Assembly: GCA_021836865.1 (NCBI GenBank)
Contig: JAKBHH010000023.1
Span: forward strand, 1-42,847
DNA: 42,847 nucleotides
From: Acidobacteriota bacterium
Lineage (GTDB): Bacteria > Acidobacteriota > Terriglobia > Terriglobales > Acidobacteriaceae
Direction: 5' to 3'
Below the pieces are notes generated by a model. That model saw nothing but the letters and a program-made list of their open reading frames with translations. It had not been told where the DNA came from and searched no databases. This document shows, in pieces, positions 21,347 through 29,834 of the stretch. A program made the translations under genes and the position numbers. Positions within the stretch are counted from its first letter, which is position 1. Each line of letters starts with the position of its first letter.

Positions 21347-22411
21347 CTAGAAAAGACTCAATCCTTCCACGCCCAGGTCCACATCATAAACAGCTTCATG
21401 GGTGGCCAGGATGACAGTGCCAAGCGGGGAGAAGGCGGTTCCGACAAGGTTGTTGCCGCTGAGCACGAGGCTCGCCGTGCCGGACGGCGTGACGCGGACC
21501 AGCCCACGACGGCCACGCAGGCAGGCGGTCACGTAGATGTCGCCCTCCTTGGAAAGCGCAAGCCCCTGCGGGCGGCCCAGGCCGCGATACCAGGCCCGCG
21601 CCTCACCGTGCGTGTCGATGGCCCAGATGGCCTCGTTGGAGCAGAGCGTAGGGCCGGTCACAAACAGAGTGCCCTCCCGGTCAGCGGCAAGATGGTAGGC
21701 AGAGACGCTGGGCTCCAGCGTGGCGTAGACAAAAATGCGTCGCTGCGGATCGATCTTGAAGATGGTGCCGCTGCGGTCGCCCACGAACAGGTTGCCCTCG
21801 GCATCGAATGCCGCGCCTGTGGCCACGCCCATGCCTTCCGCGTAGAGGCTAGGCTCGCCCGCGCCGTCAATGCGATATACATTGCCTTCCGCGCGCGACG
21901 TGACGTAGAGATCGCCATCCGGGCTGAAGGCGAGGCCAGTGGCGTTCAGGATCCCCGTGACAAAGGGCGTCCCCCGGCCATCGGGGCTCACGCGAACCAC
22001 CGAGACAGGCGTCTGCTTGCCGCGTGACCCGGAGATAGTGGCGTACACCATGCCCGACCGGCTGACGGCGGGGCTGGTCACGGGATGAAGGCCGCTCGAT
22101 AACTCACGCGCAACACGCAGCGGAGCAGCGTTACTGACTCCGGCAGCCGTACGCACTTCAATCAGCCCGGTCACGGCATCCTCGGGCACGCCCAGTGCCA
22201 GTCGTCCGGGCCTGCACATCAGCACGCGGGCGGCATGCGCCCCCACAAAGACCGTGGGCGCGCCGGCGCTGTCTGCGCCAAGGTCGGAGCCCATCAGTTC
22301 CACCTCGCCCAAAGGCAGCGCCGCCGGCGGAACAACATCGTCAATACGAGGCATTGGGTGCGTCTCTTCCGGCGCGGATTGGGAGCGGGTGCGGGGCATG
22401 ATGAGCGTCAA
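21347..22411 (-). CDS. IPT/TIG plus NHL-type beta-propeller protein (gluconolactonase-like)
   Basis: The 354-aa protein starts with an IPT-like immunoglobulin domain (about 20-100: VVPPAALPLGEVELMG to GVSNAAPLRV). A propeller of repeated strands follows, with hallmarks NATGLAFSPDGDLYVTSR, GVATGAAFDAEGNLFVGD, AYHLAADREGTLFVTG and RPQGLALSKEGDIYVTA. No signal peptide is visible, so it is probably cytoplasmic. SMP-30/gluconolactonase members need a metal-binding Glu/Asn/Asp set that I cannot confirm, so lactonase activity is unproven. The start ATG overlaps the pgpA stop by 4 nt (ATGA), indicating translational coupling. An alternative start is Met5. Confidence 0.75.
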   Translation of the reverse strand: MTLIMPRTRSQSAPEETHPMPRIDDVVPPAALPLGEVELMGSDLGADSAGAPTVFVGAHAARVLMCRPGRLALGVPEDAVTGLIEVRTAAGVSNAAPLRVARELSSGLHPVTSPAVSRSGMVYATISGSRGKQTPVSVVRVSPDGRGTPFVTGILNATGLAFSPDGDLYVTSRAEGNVYRIDGAGEPSLYAEGMGVATGAAFDAEGNLFVGDRSGTIFKIDPQRRIFVYATLEPSVSAYHLAADREGTLFVTGPTLCSNEAIWAIDTHGEARAWYRGLGRPQGLALSKEGDIYVTACLRGRRGLVRVTPSGTASLVLSGNNLVGTAFSPLGTVILATHEAVYDVDLGVEGLSLF

Positions 22412-22908
22412 ATCCAGACACGTAACAAGGATGCTACACCCAAAGCATACAGCCCGGCGGCCACATCGTCGAAGACGATGCCCCAGCCCTCGGGCAGTCG
22501 TTCAAGCTGGCGTGCCGGAAAAGGTTTGGCGATATCGAAAAGCCGGAAAAGCACCAGTGCGATGAGGCCATGGCGCCAGTCTGCCGGGCTGCCAAGCAGC
22601 GCAATCCACTGGCCGGCCACTTCGTCGATGACCACGAACTGCGGATCATGGCGTCCGGACTCGCGCGCGGCAAGCGTAGCGGCGGGCACGCCCAGCGCGA
22701 TGGACAGGGCAACTCCGGCCAGCAGCGCCAGCAGAAGAGCGTGCGGCGAGGGATGAAGAAATGCCGCGTAAGCCCCCCACAGCAGCACCGCCGCCACCGA
22801 CCCCCATGTGCCCGGTCCGGGCCTGCCCAGACCCGCGCCAAAGAAGGTGGCCACGGTCCATGCCCACGGGGTCTTGCGGCCGGCCACGGTCGTGGTGGGA
22901 CTATTCAT
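22408..22908 (-). CDS. pgpA: Phosphatidylglycerophosphatase A
   Basis: This 166-aa membrane protein dephosphorylates phosphatidylglycerol phosphate in phospholipid synthesis. Signature segments are GAGLGRPGPGTWGS, DPQFVVIDEVAGQWIAL (the metal-binding acidic residues) and FRLFDIAKPFPARQLERL with WGIVFDDVAAG. Hydrophobic helices lie at about 35-80 and 145-165. Length and motifs are normal for the family. It overlaps yacG by 8 nt upstream and the propeller gene by 4 nt downstream, so it sits inside a tightly packed operon. Confidence 0.93.
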   Translation of the reverse strand: MNSPTTTVAGRKTPWAWTVATFFGAGLGRPGPGTWGSVAAVLLWGAYAAFLHPSPHALLLALLAGVALSIALGVPAATLAARESGRHDPQFVVIDEVAGQWIALLGSPADWRHGLIALVLFRLFDIAKPFPARQLERLPEGWGIVFDDVAAGLYALGVASLLRVWI

Positions 22909-23131
22909 CGTCCGAGCCTTTGCGATGGCCGCCCGTCAGGCCGCCCAGATCCTCAAGCACTTCGGGGTCAAGCACGGGCGAACTGATCTTATACACGCCC
23001 ATCGCCCACTTGCCCAGGTCGATCTTGCGGCAGCGGTCGCTGCAAAAAGGGAAATCCTCATCCTGAGCGCGCACCAACATGCCGCAGGTGGGACAGCGAA
23101 GGGTCTTGACGGTTTTTTTCTTCGCGGGCAT
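22901..23131 (-). CDS. yacG: YacG-family zinc protein (DNA gyrase inhibitor family)
   Basis: The 76-aa protein has the four zinc ligands C13-x2-C16 and C30-x3-C34 (CPTCG, FCSDRCRKIDLGKWA). The order and the KxIDLGKWA tail are diagnostic for YacG, which in E. coli binds GyrB and inhibits gyrase. It has a Lys-rich N-terminus and an acidic tail, and is longer than the usual about 65 aa. It overlaps pgpA by 8 nt and starts 29 nt after the rimO stop. Confidence 0.92.
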   Translation of the reverse strand: MPAKKKTVKTLRCPTCGMLVRAQDEDFPFCSDRCRKIDLGKWAMGVYKISSPVLDPEVLEDLGGLTGGHRKGSDDE

Positions 23132-23160
23132 AGATCAATCTTCAGCCTGAATCTCTCATT

Positions 23161-24696
23161 CTATAGCGCCGCCGAGTCCACCCGCGCCACCACGTCATAC
23201 TCGTGTGCCTCGGTGATCTCTGCGCGATAAAACCGCCCCGGCTCCAGCGTCTCCAGCGCGCCAAAGTCGTTGATGTATACCTTGCCGTCAATCTCCGGTG
23301 CGTGGAACTGCGTGCGGCCCTCCCACAAGAGCGGCGTCTCTTCGCTCTCGCCTTCCGCCAGCAGAACCAGTTCGCGGCCCACCCACTGCTGCTTGGCCCG
23401 CTTGCTGATGGATTGTTGCAGCTTCATCAGGCGGCGCTTGCGCGCTTCAATCGTGCGCCTGGGAACCTTCGCATCCAGAACGCGAGCTCCTGAGCCCTCT
23501 TCGTCGGAGTAGTTGAAGACGCCAAGCCAGTCGAATTGTGCCTCTTTGATGAACTCTTCCAGAAGCTCAAAGTCGCGGGGCGATTCCCCTGGAAAGCCGA
23601 CGATGAAGCTGGTGCGAAGCGCGATGCCCGGAACGGCGGCGCGCACCTTCTCCAGCATCTTCAGAAAGATGTCGGCGCCGGCGCCGCGCTTCATGCGCTT
23701 CAACACATCCGGAGAGGCATGTTGCAGGGGAACGTCGAGATACTTGCAGATGTTGTCATGGCGCACGATGGTGTCGAGCAGCTTGCCCGTGATGCGGTTT
23801 GGATAGGCATAGAGAAAGCGCAGCCAGCGCAGGCCTTCAATGCCCGCCAGCGCGTCCAAAAGAGTGGAGAGGCCGTCTTTCAGGCCCAGGTCCTCGCCGT
23901 AGCACGTGGTGTCCTGACCGATCAGCGTGATCTCCTGCACACCCCGGGCCACGAGTTGCCGGGCCTCCGCAACCACTGACTCAAAGCGGCGCGAGCGGAA
24001 CTTGCCGCGCAGATTGGGAATCACGCAAAAGCTGCACGGGTGGTCGCAACCCTCCGCGATCTTGATGTAGGCCGACGAGCGCGGGGTAGTAAGGAAACGA
24101 GGGGTTGATTCGTCGTAAAGATAGGTGGGCAGCAGGTGGGTCGCGCCGTCCCAGTCGTCCCGCTTGAAACGGCCCTGACGCTCGCGTTCGTTGCCTTCTT
24201 CCCGGAACTTTGGCGCTTCAGGCTTGTGCGTAGCAGCCCGGGATTCAACGCCGGGGCGAACTTCACCGTGGGCGCTGCCGCTGAGAATATTGAACGGCGA
24301 CGGCGTGGCTGCGGTCCCAGGCATGGCAATGCCGGCAGCTTCCAGAATGGATTCAAGTTCGCCGGTGCCGACCACAGCGTCCACTTCAGGAATATTCTTG
24401 CGAATCTCGTCGCGGTAACGCTCCACCAGGCACCCGGCGACGATGAGTTTTGTCGCGCGGCCTTCGGTTTTATGCCGGGCCATCTCAAGGATGGTGTCCA
24501 CAGACTCCTGCTTGGCCGTGTCAATGAAACTGCAGGTGTTGACGACCAGGATTTCGGCGTCTTCAGGACGGGCAGTCAGACGCGCCCCGGCGCGGTCCAG
24601 CAGGCCCATCATCACCTCGGAGTCAACGAGGTTCTTGGGGCAGCCCAACGAAATAAACCCCACGGTGGGCGCCGTGGGCAGGGAAGACTTGGTCAC
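23161..24696 (-). CDS. rimO: Ribosomal protein S12 methylthiotransferase RimO
   Basis: This radical-SAM protein of 511 aa methylthiolates Asp88/89 of ribosomal protein S12. The N-terminal UPF0004 cluster is held by C19 (SLGCPKN), C55 (NTCSF) and C89 (AGCL). The radical-SAM cluster is C217-x3-C221-x2-C224 (CDHPCSFC). TLIGQDTTCYGEDL and GFPGE follow, and a TRAM domain ends the chain, starting near WVGRELVLLAEG. RimO rather than MiaB is indicated by GCPKN and the IGQDTT segment. An insertion of about 60 residues (about 125-190) makes it longer than the usual 430-450 aa. It heads the operon rimO-yacG-pgpA-propeller-ABM-cinA. Confidence 0.92.
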   Translation of the reverse strand: MTKSSLPTAPTVGFISLGCPKNLVDSEVMMGLLDRAGARLTARPEDAEILVVNTCSFIDTAKQESVDTILEMARHKTEGRATKLIVAGCLVERYRDEIRKNIPEVDAVVGTGELESILEAAGIAMPGTAATPSPFNILSGSAHGEVRPGVESRAATHKPEAPKFREEGNERERQGRFKRDDWDGATHLLPTYLYDESTPRFLTTPRSSAYIKIAEGCDHPCSFCVIPNLRGKFRSRRFESVVAEARQLVARGVQEITLIGQDTTCYGEDLGLKDGLSTLLDALAGIEGLRWLRFLYAYPNRITGKLLDTIVRHDNICKYLDVPLQHASPDVLKRMKRGAGADIFLKMLEKVRAAVPGIALRTSFIVGFPGESPRDFELLEEFIKEAQFDWLGVFNYSDEEGSGARVLDAKVPRRTIEARKRRLMKLQQSISKRAKQQWVGRELVLLAEGESEETPLLWEGRTQFHAPEIDGKVYINDFGALETLEPGRFYRAEITEAHEYDVVARVDSAAL

Positions 24697-24805
24697 CTAT
24701 CCATTATATCGGGAGCGGGATATGTCGTTTGGCTGGCGCCGGGCAAGCCCTCTTCAAATGGATGGGGCGTTTGGCGAAAAATGGAAGAATTTGCACGGGA
24801 GAGTG

Positions 24806-24834
24806 TTGCAGCATCAATTAAGCTGGCTTAAGCT
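24806..24834 (+). promoter_or_regulatory. Promoter and operator of the toxin-antitoxin module
   Basis: TTGCAG (24806-24811) and TAAGCT (24829-24834) have a 17-nt spacer. A perfect palindrome TTAAGC-TG-GCTTAA (24818-24831) overlaps the -10, as expected for autorepression by an antitoxin-toxin complex. AGGAGG at 24842-24847 serves the ATG at 24855. Confidence 0.6.
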
Positions 24835-24854
24835 AGATTAGAGGAGGAATCGCA

Positions 24855-25106
24855 ATGCCTGTCGTCGGGGCCTTTGAGGCGAAAAACACGCTTGGCGCTT
24901 TACTCGACCGTGTGCAGAGCGGAGAAGAGGTCGTGATTACGCGGCACGGCCGGCCCGCTGCTCGCCTGGTTCCCTATGCGGGCGGCATCGACCGGGAGCA
25001 GGCAGGCGCAGCGGTGAAGCGGATTCGCGCACGCGCGGCACGGCTTAAGGCCGGGCGCTTCGATTGGGAGAAGCTCAAGACCGATCGAGATATGGGAAGA
25101 CCATGA
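24855..25106 (+). CDS. Phd/YefM-family antitoxin (VapB-like)
   Basis: The 83-aa protein begins GAFEAKNTLGALLDRVQSGE and continues EEVVITRHGRPAARLVPY, the classic Phd/YefM DNA-binding fold (helix, then beta strands). The charged C-terminus (RIRARAARLKAGRFDWEKLK) should fold on the toxin. A strong ribosome site AGGAGG lies 7 nt upstream. The stop overlaps the toxin ATG by 4 nt. It likely represses its own promoter through the 24818-24831 palindrome. Confidence 0.88.
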   Translation: MPVVGAFEAKNTLGALLDRVQSGEEVVITRHGRPAARLVPYAGGIDREQAGAAVKRIRARAARLKAGRFDWEKLKTDRDMGRP

Positions 25107-25516
25107 GCCTGGTGCTCGACAGTTCGGTCACCCTGGCTTGGGTCTACAGCGAGGACACGACCGAATCGATCCGTCGCGTTTTCGACCTTGTGACGGCAAG
25201 CGGGGCGTGGACTCCCGCGCTGTGGAGGCTCGAAGTTGCGAACATTCTTGAGATGGGTGTGCGTCGGAAGCGTACCAGCGCGGCATTTCGCGACGCGACC
25301 CTTGCCGATCTGTCCTTGTTGCCGATTCAACTGGATACGGAGACGGACCTGCATGCGTGGGGAGCGACGTTGCGTCTTGCGGCGAAGCATAGGCTGACTC
25401 TCTACGACGCAGCTTATTTGGAGTTGGCGAAGCGGCGCGGATTGCCGCTGGCGACTTTGGATGGGGAGTTGAGGTCTGCGGGGCGCGCCGAAAAGGTGCC
25501 TCTGCTGGGTATGTGA
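25103..25516 (+). CDS. PIN-domain ribonuclease toxin (VapC-like)
   Basis: The 137-aa PIN protein has the acidic active site D6 (VLDSSV), E44 (WRLEVANIL), D102 (LYDAAYLELA) and D120 (LATLDGELR), all in place. VapC toxins usually cut tRNA or rRNA; the target is unknown. The ATG at 25103 overlaps the antitoxin stop (ATGA), so the pair is translationally coupled. The frame is open from 25064, but that start lies inside the antitoxin gene and gives no family N-terminus. The module lies between rimO (divergent) and the SRP RNA. Confidence 0.88.
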   Translation: MSLVLDSSVTLAWVYSEDTTESIRRVFDLVTASGAWTPALWRLEVANILEMGVRRKRTSAAFRDATLADLSLLPIQLDTETDLHAWGATLRLAAKHRLTLYDAAYLELAKRRGLPLATLDGELRSAGRAEKVPLLGM

Positions 25517-26005
25517 CCGTCGGGAGCTGCGCGGCGCAGAAAATTGGATGAACTGGCAGAATGAGCGGTAGTCCGACCAGGAGCATCTTTTCCCCCACGT
25601 CAGCGAGCCAGGGTCGGCTGTGTTCCAAAACGGCCGAATGCCCAGTCTCCCTAACTCACCAAATTGTGCAGGCATCAGGGTGGTGTGCGGAGAGGAAGCA
25701 AGTCGACGGCCTCTCGTCATCACCGTCACCTCTCCTGCGCTCGTTGGCGCCTTCGAAAGAAGGGTCCCGATGCCGCCTCCCGAGCTGAATTCCACGCGGC
25801 GATTAAGGTAATCCGCGACGACAGCTGACGTGGCGATGACGACGACATTTAAAGAGGCGTAGTAGACAGGGTCGGAATGCGGCCGTTACCTCAAGAGCGG
25901 TCTGGTCAAGCATGTCCGAAGACCCTCAAAGTCGATTTGAGAGGATCATTCTCCCGCCTGCGTCGGATCGCTTTGCTGTGGCCTAAGGTTGGTGCTCGCA
26001 GGTGG
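25517..26005. other. Noncoding stretch between the PIN toxin and the SRP RNA
   Basis: Nearly 500 nt with open frames in both directions, none with a recognisable domain. A small inverted repeat, CTCAAA-GTCGA-TTTGAG (25925-25941), occurs near the right end. It could be decayed sequence near the toxin-antitoxin module, but I see no relic of a specific gene. Confidence 0.4.
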
Positions 26006-26011
26006 TAAAAT
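26006..26011 (+). promoter_or_regulatory. -10 element of the SRP RNA promoter
   Basis: TAAAAT ends 6 nt before the inferred RNA start at 26018. No good -35 with 16-18 nt spacing is visible. Confidence 0.45.
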
Positions 26012-26017
26012 CTATCA

Positions 26018-26114
26018 GTGCCGGGTCCTACGCGACGTAATCCCGCCAATCCCGCCAGGTCCGGAAGGAAGCAACGGTAACGGGCTAGTACGGGCGCAGT
26101 AGGCAACCCGGTAC
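26018..26114 (+). ncRNA. ffs: Signal recognition particle RNA (short 4.5S-type)
   Basis: The signature tetraloop helix CCAGGTCCGGAAGGAAGCAA (26055-26074) is the SRP54/Ffh binding domain. The ends pair: GTGCCGGGT (26018-26026) with ACCCGGTAC (26106-26114), followed inward by CCTAC with GTAGG, giving one long hairpin of about 97 nt without an Alu domain. It ends in TTTTTT (26115-26120), so the closing helix plus T-run serves as its terminator. It binds Ffh in co-translational membrane targeting. Confidence 0.9.
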
Positions 26115-26248
26115 TTTTTTGCGGCTGCGGCCTGTCTTTCTTATGGCCATTGCCGGTTGATTGTGGCTGCTACACAGTCACGCAGATGTTGGGTTGAAGC
26201 GGCTGACCGGGTTCTCTGCCAGGAGTCAACGCCGCAAGGAGAAGTCCA

Positions 26249-27265
26249 TTGAGCCTCACTGTTCGCCCCGTCGTGGGCCGGCGCGCCAAGATTACCGCGC
26301 TCGGAACCTACGTTCCTCCCCAGGTCCTGACCAACAAAGATCTTGAAAAGATGGTGGATACCAACGACCAGTGGATTATGGAGCGGACCGGTATCCGCGA
26401 GCGCCACGTGCTGGGCAAAGGTTTGGGCACCAGCGATATGTGCGTGGAAGCCGCGAAGAAATGTCTGGCCGTGCGCGGCATCCAGCCCAGCGAGGTGGAG
26501 GTCATCATCGTGGGCACCGTAACGCCCGACATGATGTTTCCCTCGACCGCCTGCCTGGTGCAGGACAAGATTGGCGCCAGGGGCGCATGGGGATTCGATG
26601 TCTCGGCGGGTTGCTCGGGCTTTGTGTTTGCCCTCCAGGCCGGCGTAAAGCTGGTGGAGAGCGGCGCGCACTCGAAAGTCCTGGTCTGCGGTGCGGACGC
26701 CAATACACGCATGACGGACTACACCGATCGCACCACCTGCGTGCTCTTTGGCGATGGTGGCGGCGCGGTGCTGATTGAGCCGGCCGGTGAGGGAGAGATC
26801 GGATTCATTGACTTTATCAACGAGATCGACGGCTCGGGCGGCGTGGCGCTGAACCTCAAAGGCGGCGGCAGCCTCAACCCCTCCACCCACGAAACTGTGG
26901 ATAAAAAGATGCACTACATCTACCAGGATGGACAGGCTGTGTACAAGTTTGCCGTACGCAAAATGTCCGAGGTCACCGCGCGGCTGCTGGAGCGCAATGG
27001 CGTCACCGGCGCGGACCTTGGCTGCTTCATTCCGCATCAGGCTAACAAGCGGATTATTACGGCCACATCCGACCGGCTGGGTCTGGCTCCGGAGCGGGTG
27101 ATTATCAATATTGATAAGTACGGCAACACCTCGGCAGGCACCATTCCGCTGGCTATGGAGACGGCCATCGAAGAGGGCAAACTGAAGAAGGGCGATCTGG
27201 TCCTCATGTCAGCCGTCGGTGCCGGATTCACCGTAGGAGCGACGCTTTTGCGCTGGGAGATTTAG
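26249..27265 (+). CDS. fabH: Beta-ketoacyl-ACP synthase III
   Basis: The 338-aa condensing enzyme starts fatty acid synthesis from acyl-CoA and malonyl-ACP. The catalytic triad is visible: C122 (VSAGCSGF), H263 (IPHQANKRI) and N293 ([10 protein letters not shown]). The N-terminus ALGTYVPP and ERTGIRER are family-typical. The start is TTG at 26249 with AAGGAG 7 nt upstream. The C-terminal [13 protein letters not shown] is complete. It follows the SRP RNA and its terminator, and is convergent with mqnA. No other fatty acid genes adjoin it. Confidence 0.95.
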   Translation: MSLTVRPVVGRRAKITALGTYVPPQVLTNKDLEKMVDTNDQWIMERTGIRERHVLGKGLGTSDMCVEAAKKCLAVRGIQPSEVEVIIVGTVTPDMMFPSTACLVQDKIGARGAWGFDVSAGCSGFVFALQAGVKLVESGAHSKVLVCGADANTRMTDYTDRTTCVLFGDGGGAVLIEPAGEGEIGFIDFINEIDGSGGVALNLKGGGSLNPSTHETVDKKMHYIYQDGQAVYKFAVRKMSEVTARLLERNGVTGADLGCFIPHQANKRIITATSDRLGLAPERVIINIDKYGNTSAGTIPLAMETAIEEGKLKKGDLVLMSAVGAGFTVGATLLRWEI

Positions 27266-27402
27266 CTGTCAAGAGGGGCGTTCCGATTTTTTCTGCGCGC
27301 CGCTCCTCAGGCTCGTGCACGCAGGTCTTCCAACTCAATTCAATCCAGTGATTTAGGGCAAGCCGCGCAGCGTCGCAGGATCGCCCGAAAATCCGCGTAC
27401 AA

Positions 27403-27423
27403 TTTGCAGATTATTTCTGCAAA
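27403..27423. terminator. Hairpin between convergent fabH and mqnA
   Basis: Perfect 8-bp stem TTTGCAGA with TCTGCAAA around a TTATT loop, 48 nt beyond the mqnA stop on its strand. No clear T-run follows on either strand, so the terminator role is tentative. Confidence 0.35.
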
Positions 27424-27470
27424 AAGTCTACGCTTGAATCATGAGACAAAACAGATATGCGCGCGCAGCT

Positions 27471-28337
27471 TTATACGGCCACCGCGGCAATTTCGGGATC
27501 GTATGCGGGCAGCACGCCTGCCTCGGCAGCCATGCGGAAGAACCCGCGCATGCCCTCGATGCACTCATCGTCAAGCGTGTAGTGGATGTTCGAACTCAGG
27601 TAGGTGTGGATCGTCTCCGCGGGCACGGGCAGCCTGGCAGACCACTCGTCTACCAGTGCGTCCATGTGGGCCAGGCCGTGATCGCGAGAGCTGATGAAGT
27701 CCTCCGCGGCGCGTTCAAGGGCGGAGCCGTCGAGCCTGGCGCCCCACACGGCAGAAACGAACGGCAGCCCGGTCTCCGCGCGCCATTCCGCGGCGAGGTC
27801 ATGGTAGATCAGTTCTTCGCCGGTGCGTTCGACGCGGTTGGCCTTTTCTTCGAGCGCCAGCAGGGCCGGGTCGCCGATGACGATGGCCGCGTCCGCGCGC
27901 TCCAGCATCGCGTCCAGATCGGCAGCCATAGGCACAAACGGCACGTGAGGATTGCCCCACTTGTGGAAGAGAATGCGCGCGTAGGTCACCGTGGTACGGC
28001 TGGCCGTGTCGGCCGCCACGCTGCGCAGAGTATGGATAGGCTGTCTTGCGCGGCGCACGAGCAGAAGCGATCGCACGTTACCTTTGGATGCGATGGTGCA
28101 GCCCGGCAGAATGCGTACCTCGGGGTTGATGGCGAGCGCCGCGATGGGCACCAGACCGATCTCTGCGGTGCCGGTGGCCAGCCGCTCGGCACACTCGGAA
28201 GGCAGCATCCAATCCAGGTGGTAGCGCGCGGCAAGCTGCGTGTTCAAAGGGGGATGCTCGAAATCCCACATCAGCGGCGCAGGATTCAGAAATCGGATGG
28301 CGGCAATGCGCAGTCGGTGTTGCGATGTCGAACTCAC
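27471..28337 (-). CDS. mqnA: Chorismate dehydratase of the futalosine menaquinone pathway
   Basis: This 288-aa MqnA/MqnD-family protein has the periplasmic-binding-protein-like fold. Family segments are RIAAIRFLNPAPLMW, then AEIGLVPIAAL, ILPGCTIASKGNVRSLLL, DAAIVIGDPAL, YHDLAAEWRAETGLPFVSAVW and the C-terminal IHYTLDDECIEGMRGFF. The SxG-VRS element and LAAEW region point to MqnA rather than MqnD. MqnA converts chorismate to 3-enolpyruvylbenzoate, the first step of the alternative menaquinone route. It starts with a GTG at 28337 in the ORF and is divergent from dprA. No other mqn genes are in this window. Confidence 0.85.
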   Translation of the reverse strand: MSSTSQHRLRIAAIRFLNPAPLMWDFEHPPLNTQLAARYHLDWMLPSECAERLATGTAEIGLVPIAALAINPEVRILPGCTIASKGNVRSLLLVRRARQPIHTLRSVAADTASRTTVTYARILFHKWGNPHVPFVPMAADLDAMLERADAAIVIGDPALLALEEKANRVERTGEELIYHDLAAEWRAETGLPFVSAVWGARLDGSALERAAEDFISSRDHGLAHMDALVDEWSARLPVPAETIHTYLSSNIHYTLDDECIEGMRGFFRMAAEAGVLPAYDPEIAAVAV

Positions 28338-28487
28338 ACCCTGTTAGACTCACGAACTATGCCCGAGGATGCGGGAAAGGCCGGGGCGGCTTTGTTGACG
28401 CTCGCTTGACTTCCAGCTTCGAGCCGCTTATCGTGAGCGCAAATCCAAAGAGAGTCTGATGAGAATTTCACGGAAGAGAGCGGGAGT

Positions 28488-29696
28488 GTGTTTCGGAGCG
28501 CTCCATGGAATGGAATGACGACAATGCCTGATGAGGTAGCCTGTGCCGCTGCCGCCCCGCTGCATGAGGACCAGTTAGCCTGCCTTGCGCTTGCGTTGAC
28601 GCCGGGACTTGGCCCAAGACGCATCTATGAAGCCTTGCAGAGCCTGGATGGGGCGGCGCGCATCTTTGCGATGTCGCTGACTGAGTTGGAGAGCCTGCGA
28701 CTTCCGGCCCCGGCCGTGCAGTGGATATTTGACGGCAAGGCTCGCCAGATGGCCGAGGAAGAGTGGGCTCGTGTGCGCGAGCAGGGTGGCACGCTGGTTA
28801 CATTCAGCAGTCCGGAATATCCGGAGCGGCTGAAAGAGATCTACGATCCTCCGCCAGTCCTGTGGCTGCGCGGCAATGCGAGCCTGCTGGCGCGGCCTTC
28901 GCTGGCCGTTGTGGGCACGCGACATCCTTCGCCGTACGGCTCCGGTGTCGCGGAGATGTTGGCGCGCGATCTGGCTGTGCGGCGCCTGCTCATTCTGAGC
29001 GGCATGGCGCGCGGCATTGACACCTGCGCGCACAAGGGCGCTTTGGCCGCGCGCATGCCCACCGTCGCGGTGTGGGGAACAGGGATTGACGTGATCTATC
29101 CGAAGGAGAACAAGAAGCTGGCGGAGGAGATTCTCGCCACCGGCGGGGCAATTGTAAGTGAGGTGCCGATGGGGACATTTCCTGCGCCGCAGAATTTTCC
29201 TCGCCGCAATCGGATCATCAGCGGACTGAGCATCGCCGTGCTGGTGGTGGAGGCGAGCGAGAACTCCGGCACGCGCGTGACGGCGCGCTGCGCGTCGGAG
29301 CAGAATCGCGACCTGTATGCCGTGCCCGGCAACGTGACAAACAAGAACTCTTGGACCCCCAACACGCTGATTAAACAGGGCGCAAAGCTGGTGGCCTCAT
29401 GGGAAGACGTGTGGGAAGACCTGCCCTCGCAAGTGCGGCGCGAGTTGGAATCCGAGGCGGGGGTTGAATCTAAACCAGAGGCCGTTGCATCTCTCTTGCC
29501 TGACCCGGCACTGCGGCCCGAAGAGGCAATGGTCCTGGAGATTTTGCGGTCGGATGAGTCGCTCCAGATGGACGAACTGCTTGAAAAACTGGAGACGCAA
29601 CTGACCTCCTCAGAGGTATTCACGGCCTTGTTCGAGCTGGAAATGACCGGACGAGTGCGATGCCTGCCGGGCAAGAACTATGTGCGTACCCTGTGA
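28488..29696 (+). CDS. dprA: DNA-processing protein A (DprA/Smf)
   Basis: The 402-aa DprA loads RecA on incoming single-stranded DNA in natural transformation. An N-terminal helical segment (ALTPGLGPRRIYEAL) precedes the Rossmann-like core: VVGTRHPSPYG, SGMARGIDTCAHKGAL, VAVWGTGIDVIYPKEN, SEVPMGTFPAPQNFPRRNRIISGLS, VVEASENSGT and DLYAVPGN. A C-terminal winged-helix domain spans about 345-402. The start is uncertain. The frame opens at a GTG at 28488 with a poorly spaced GGGAG, and ATGs at 28515 and 28524 are alternatives. It precedes topA on the same strand, a common bacterial order. Confidence 0.93.
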   Translation: MFRSAPWNGMTTMPDEVACAAAAPLHEDQLACLALALTPGLGPRRIYEALQSLDGAARIFAMSLTELESLRLPAPAVQWIFDGKARQMAEEEWARVREQGGTLVTFSSPEYPERLKEIYDPPPVLWLRGNASLLARPSLAVVGTRHPSPYGSGVAEMLARDLAVRRLLILSGMARGIDTCAHKGALAARMPTVAVWGTGIDVIYPKENKKLAEEILATGGAIVSEVPMGTFPAPQNFPRRNRIISGLSIAVLVVEASENSGTRVTARCASEQNRDLYAVPGNVTNKNSWTPNTLIKQGAKLVASWEDVWEDLPSQVRRELESEAGVESKPEAVASLLPDPALRPEEAMVLEILRSDESLQMDELLEKLETQLTSSEVFTALFELEMTGRVRCLPGKNYVRTL

Positions 29697-29834
29697 ATTG
29701 TTTTTTCTGTGCTGCTTCCGGCTCTCCCGCCTTCACTCGAAAACTACGCGTTATGAGGCTGTTGCGCGGGACCCGAAAGGCACGCGAAACGCAGAGAATG
29801 GCCGTTGCGAGTGGAAACGAAGCCGTCTTTCGTG

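Noticed and set aside
25561-25788. 75-aa plus-strand frame downstream of the PIN toxin
   Set aside because: Ser/Arg-rich composition, no ribosome site and no recognisable fold; kept as noncoding.
24974-25795. 273-aa minus-strand frame across the toxin-antitoxin module
   Set aside because: Mirror of the PIN and Phd-type genes, whose motifs and coupling are clear.
27441-28409. 322-aa plus-strand frame over mqnA
   Set aside because: His/Arg/Gly-rich mirror of mqnA, which has complete family motifs on the minus strand.
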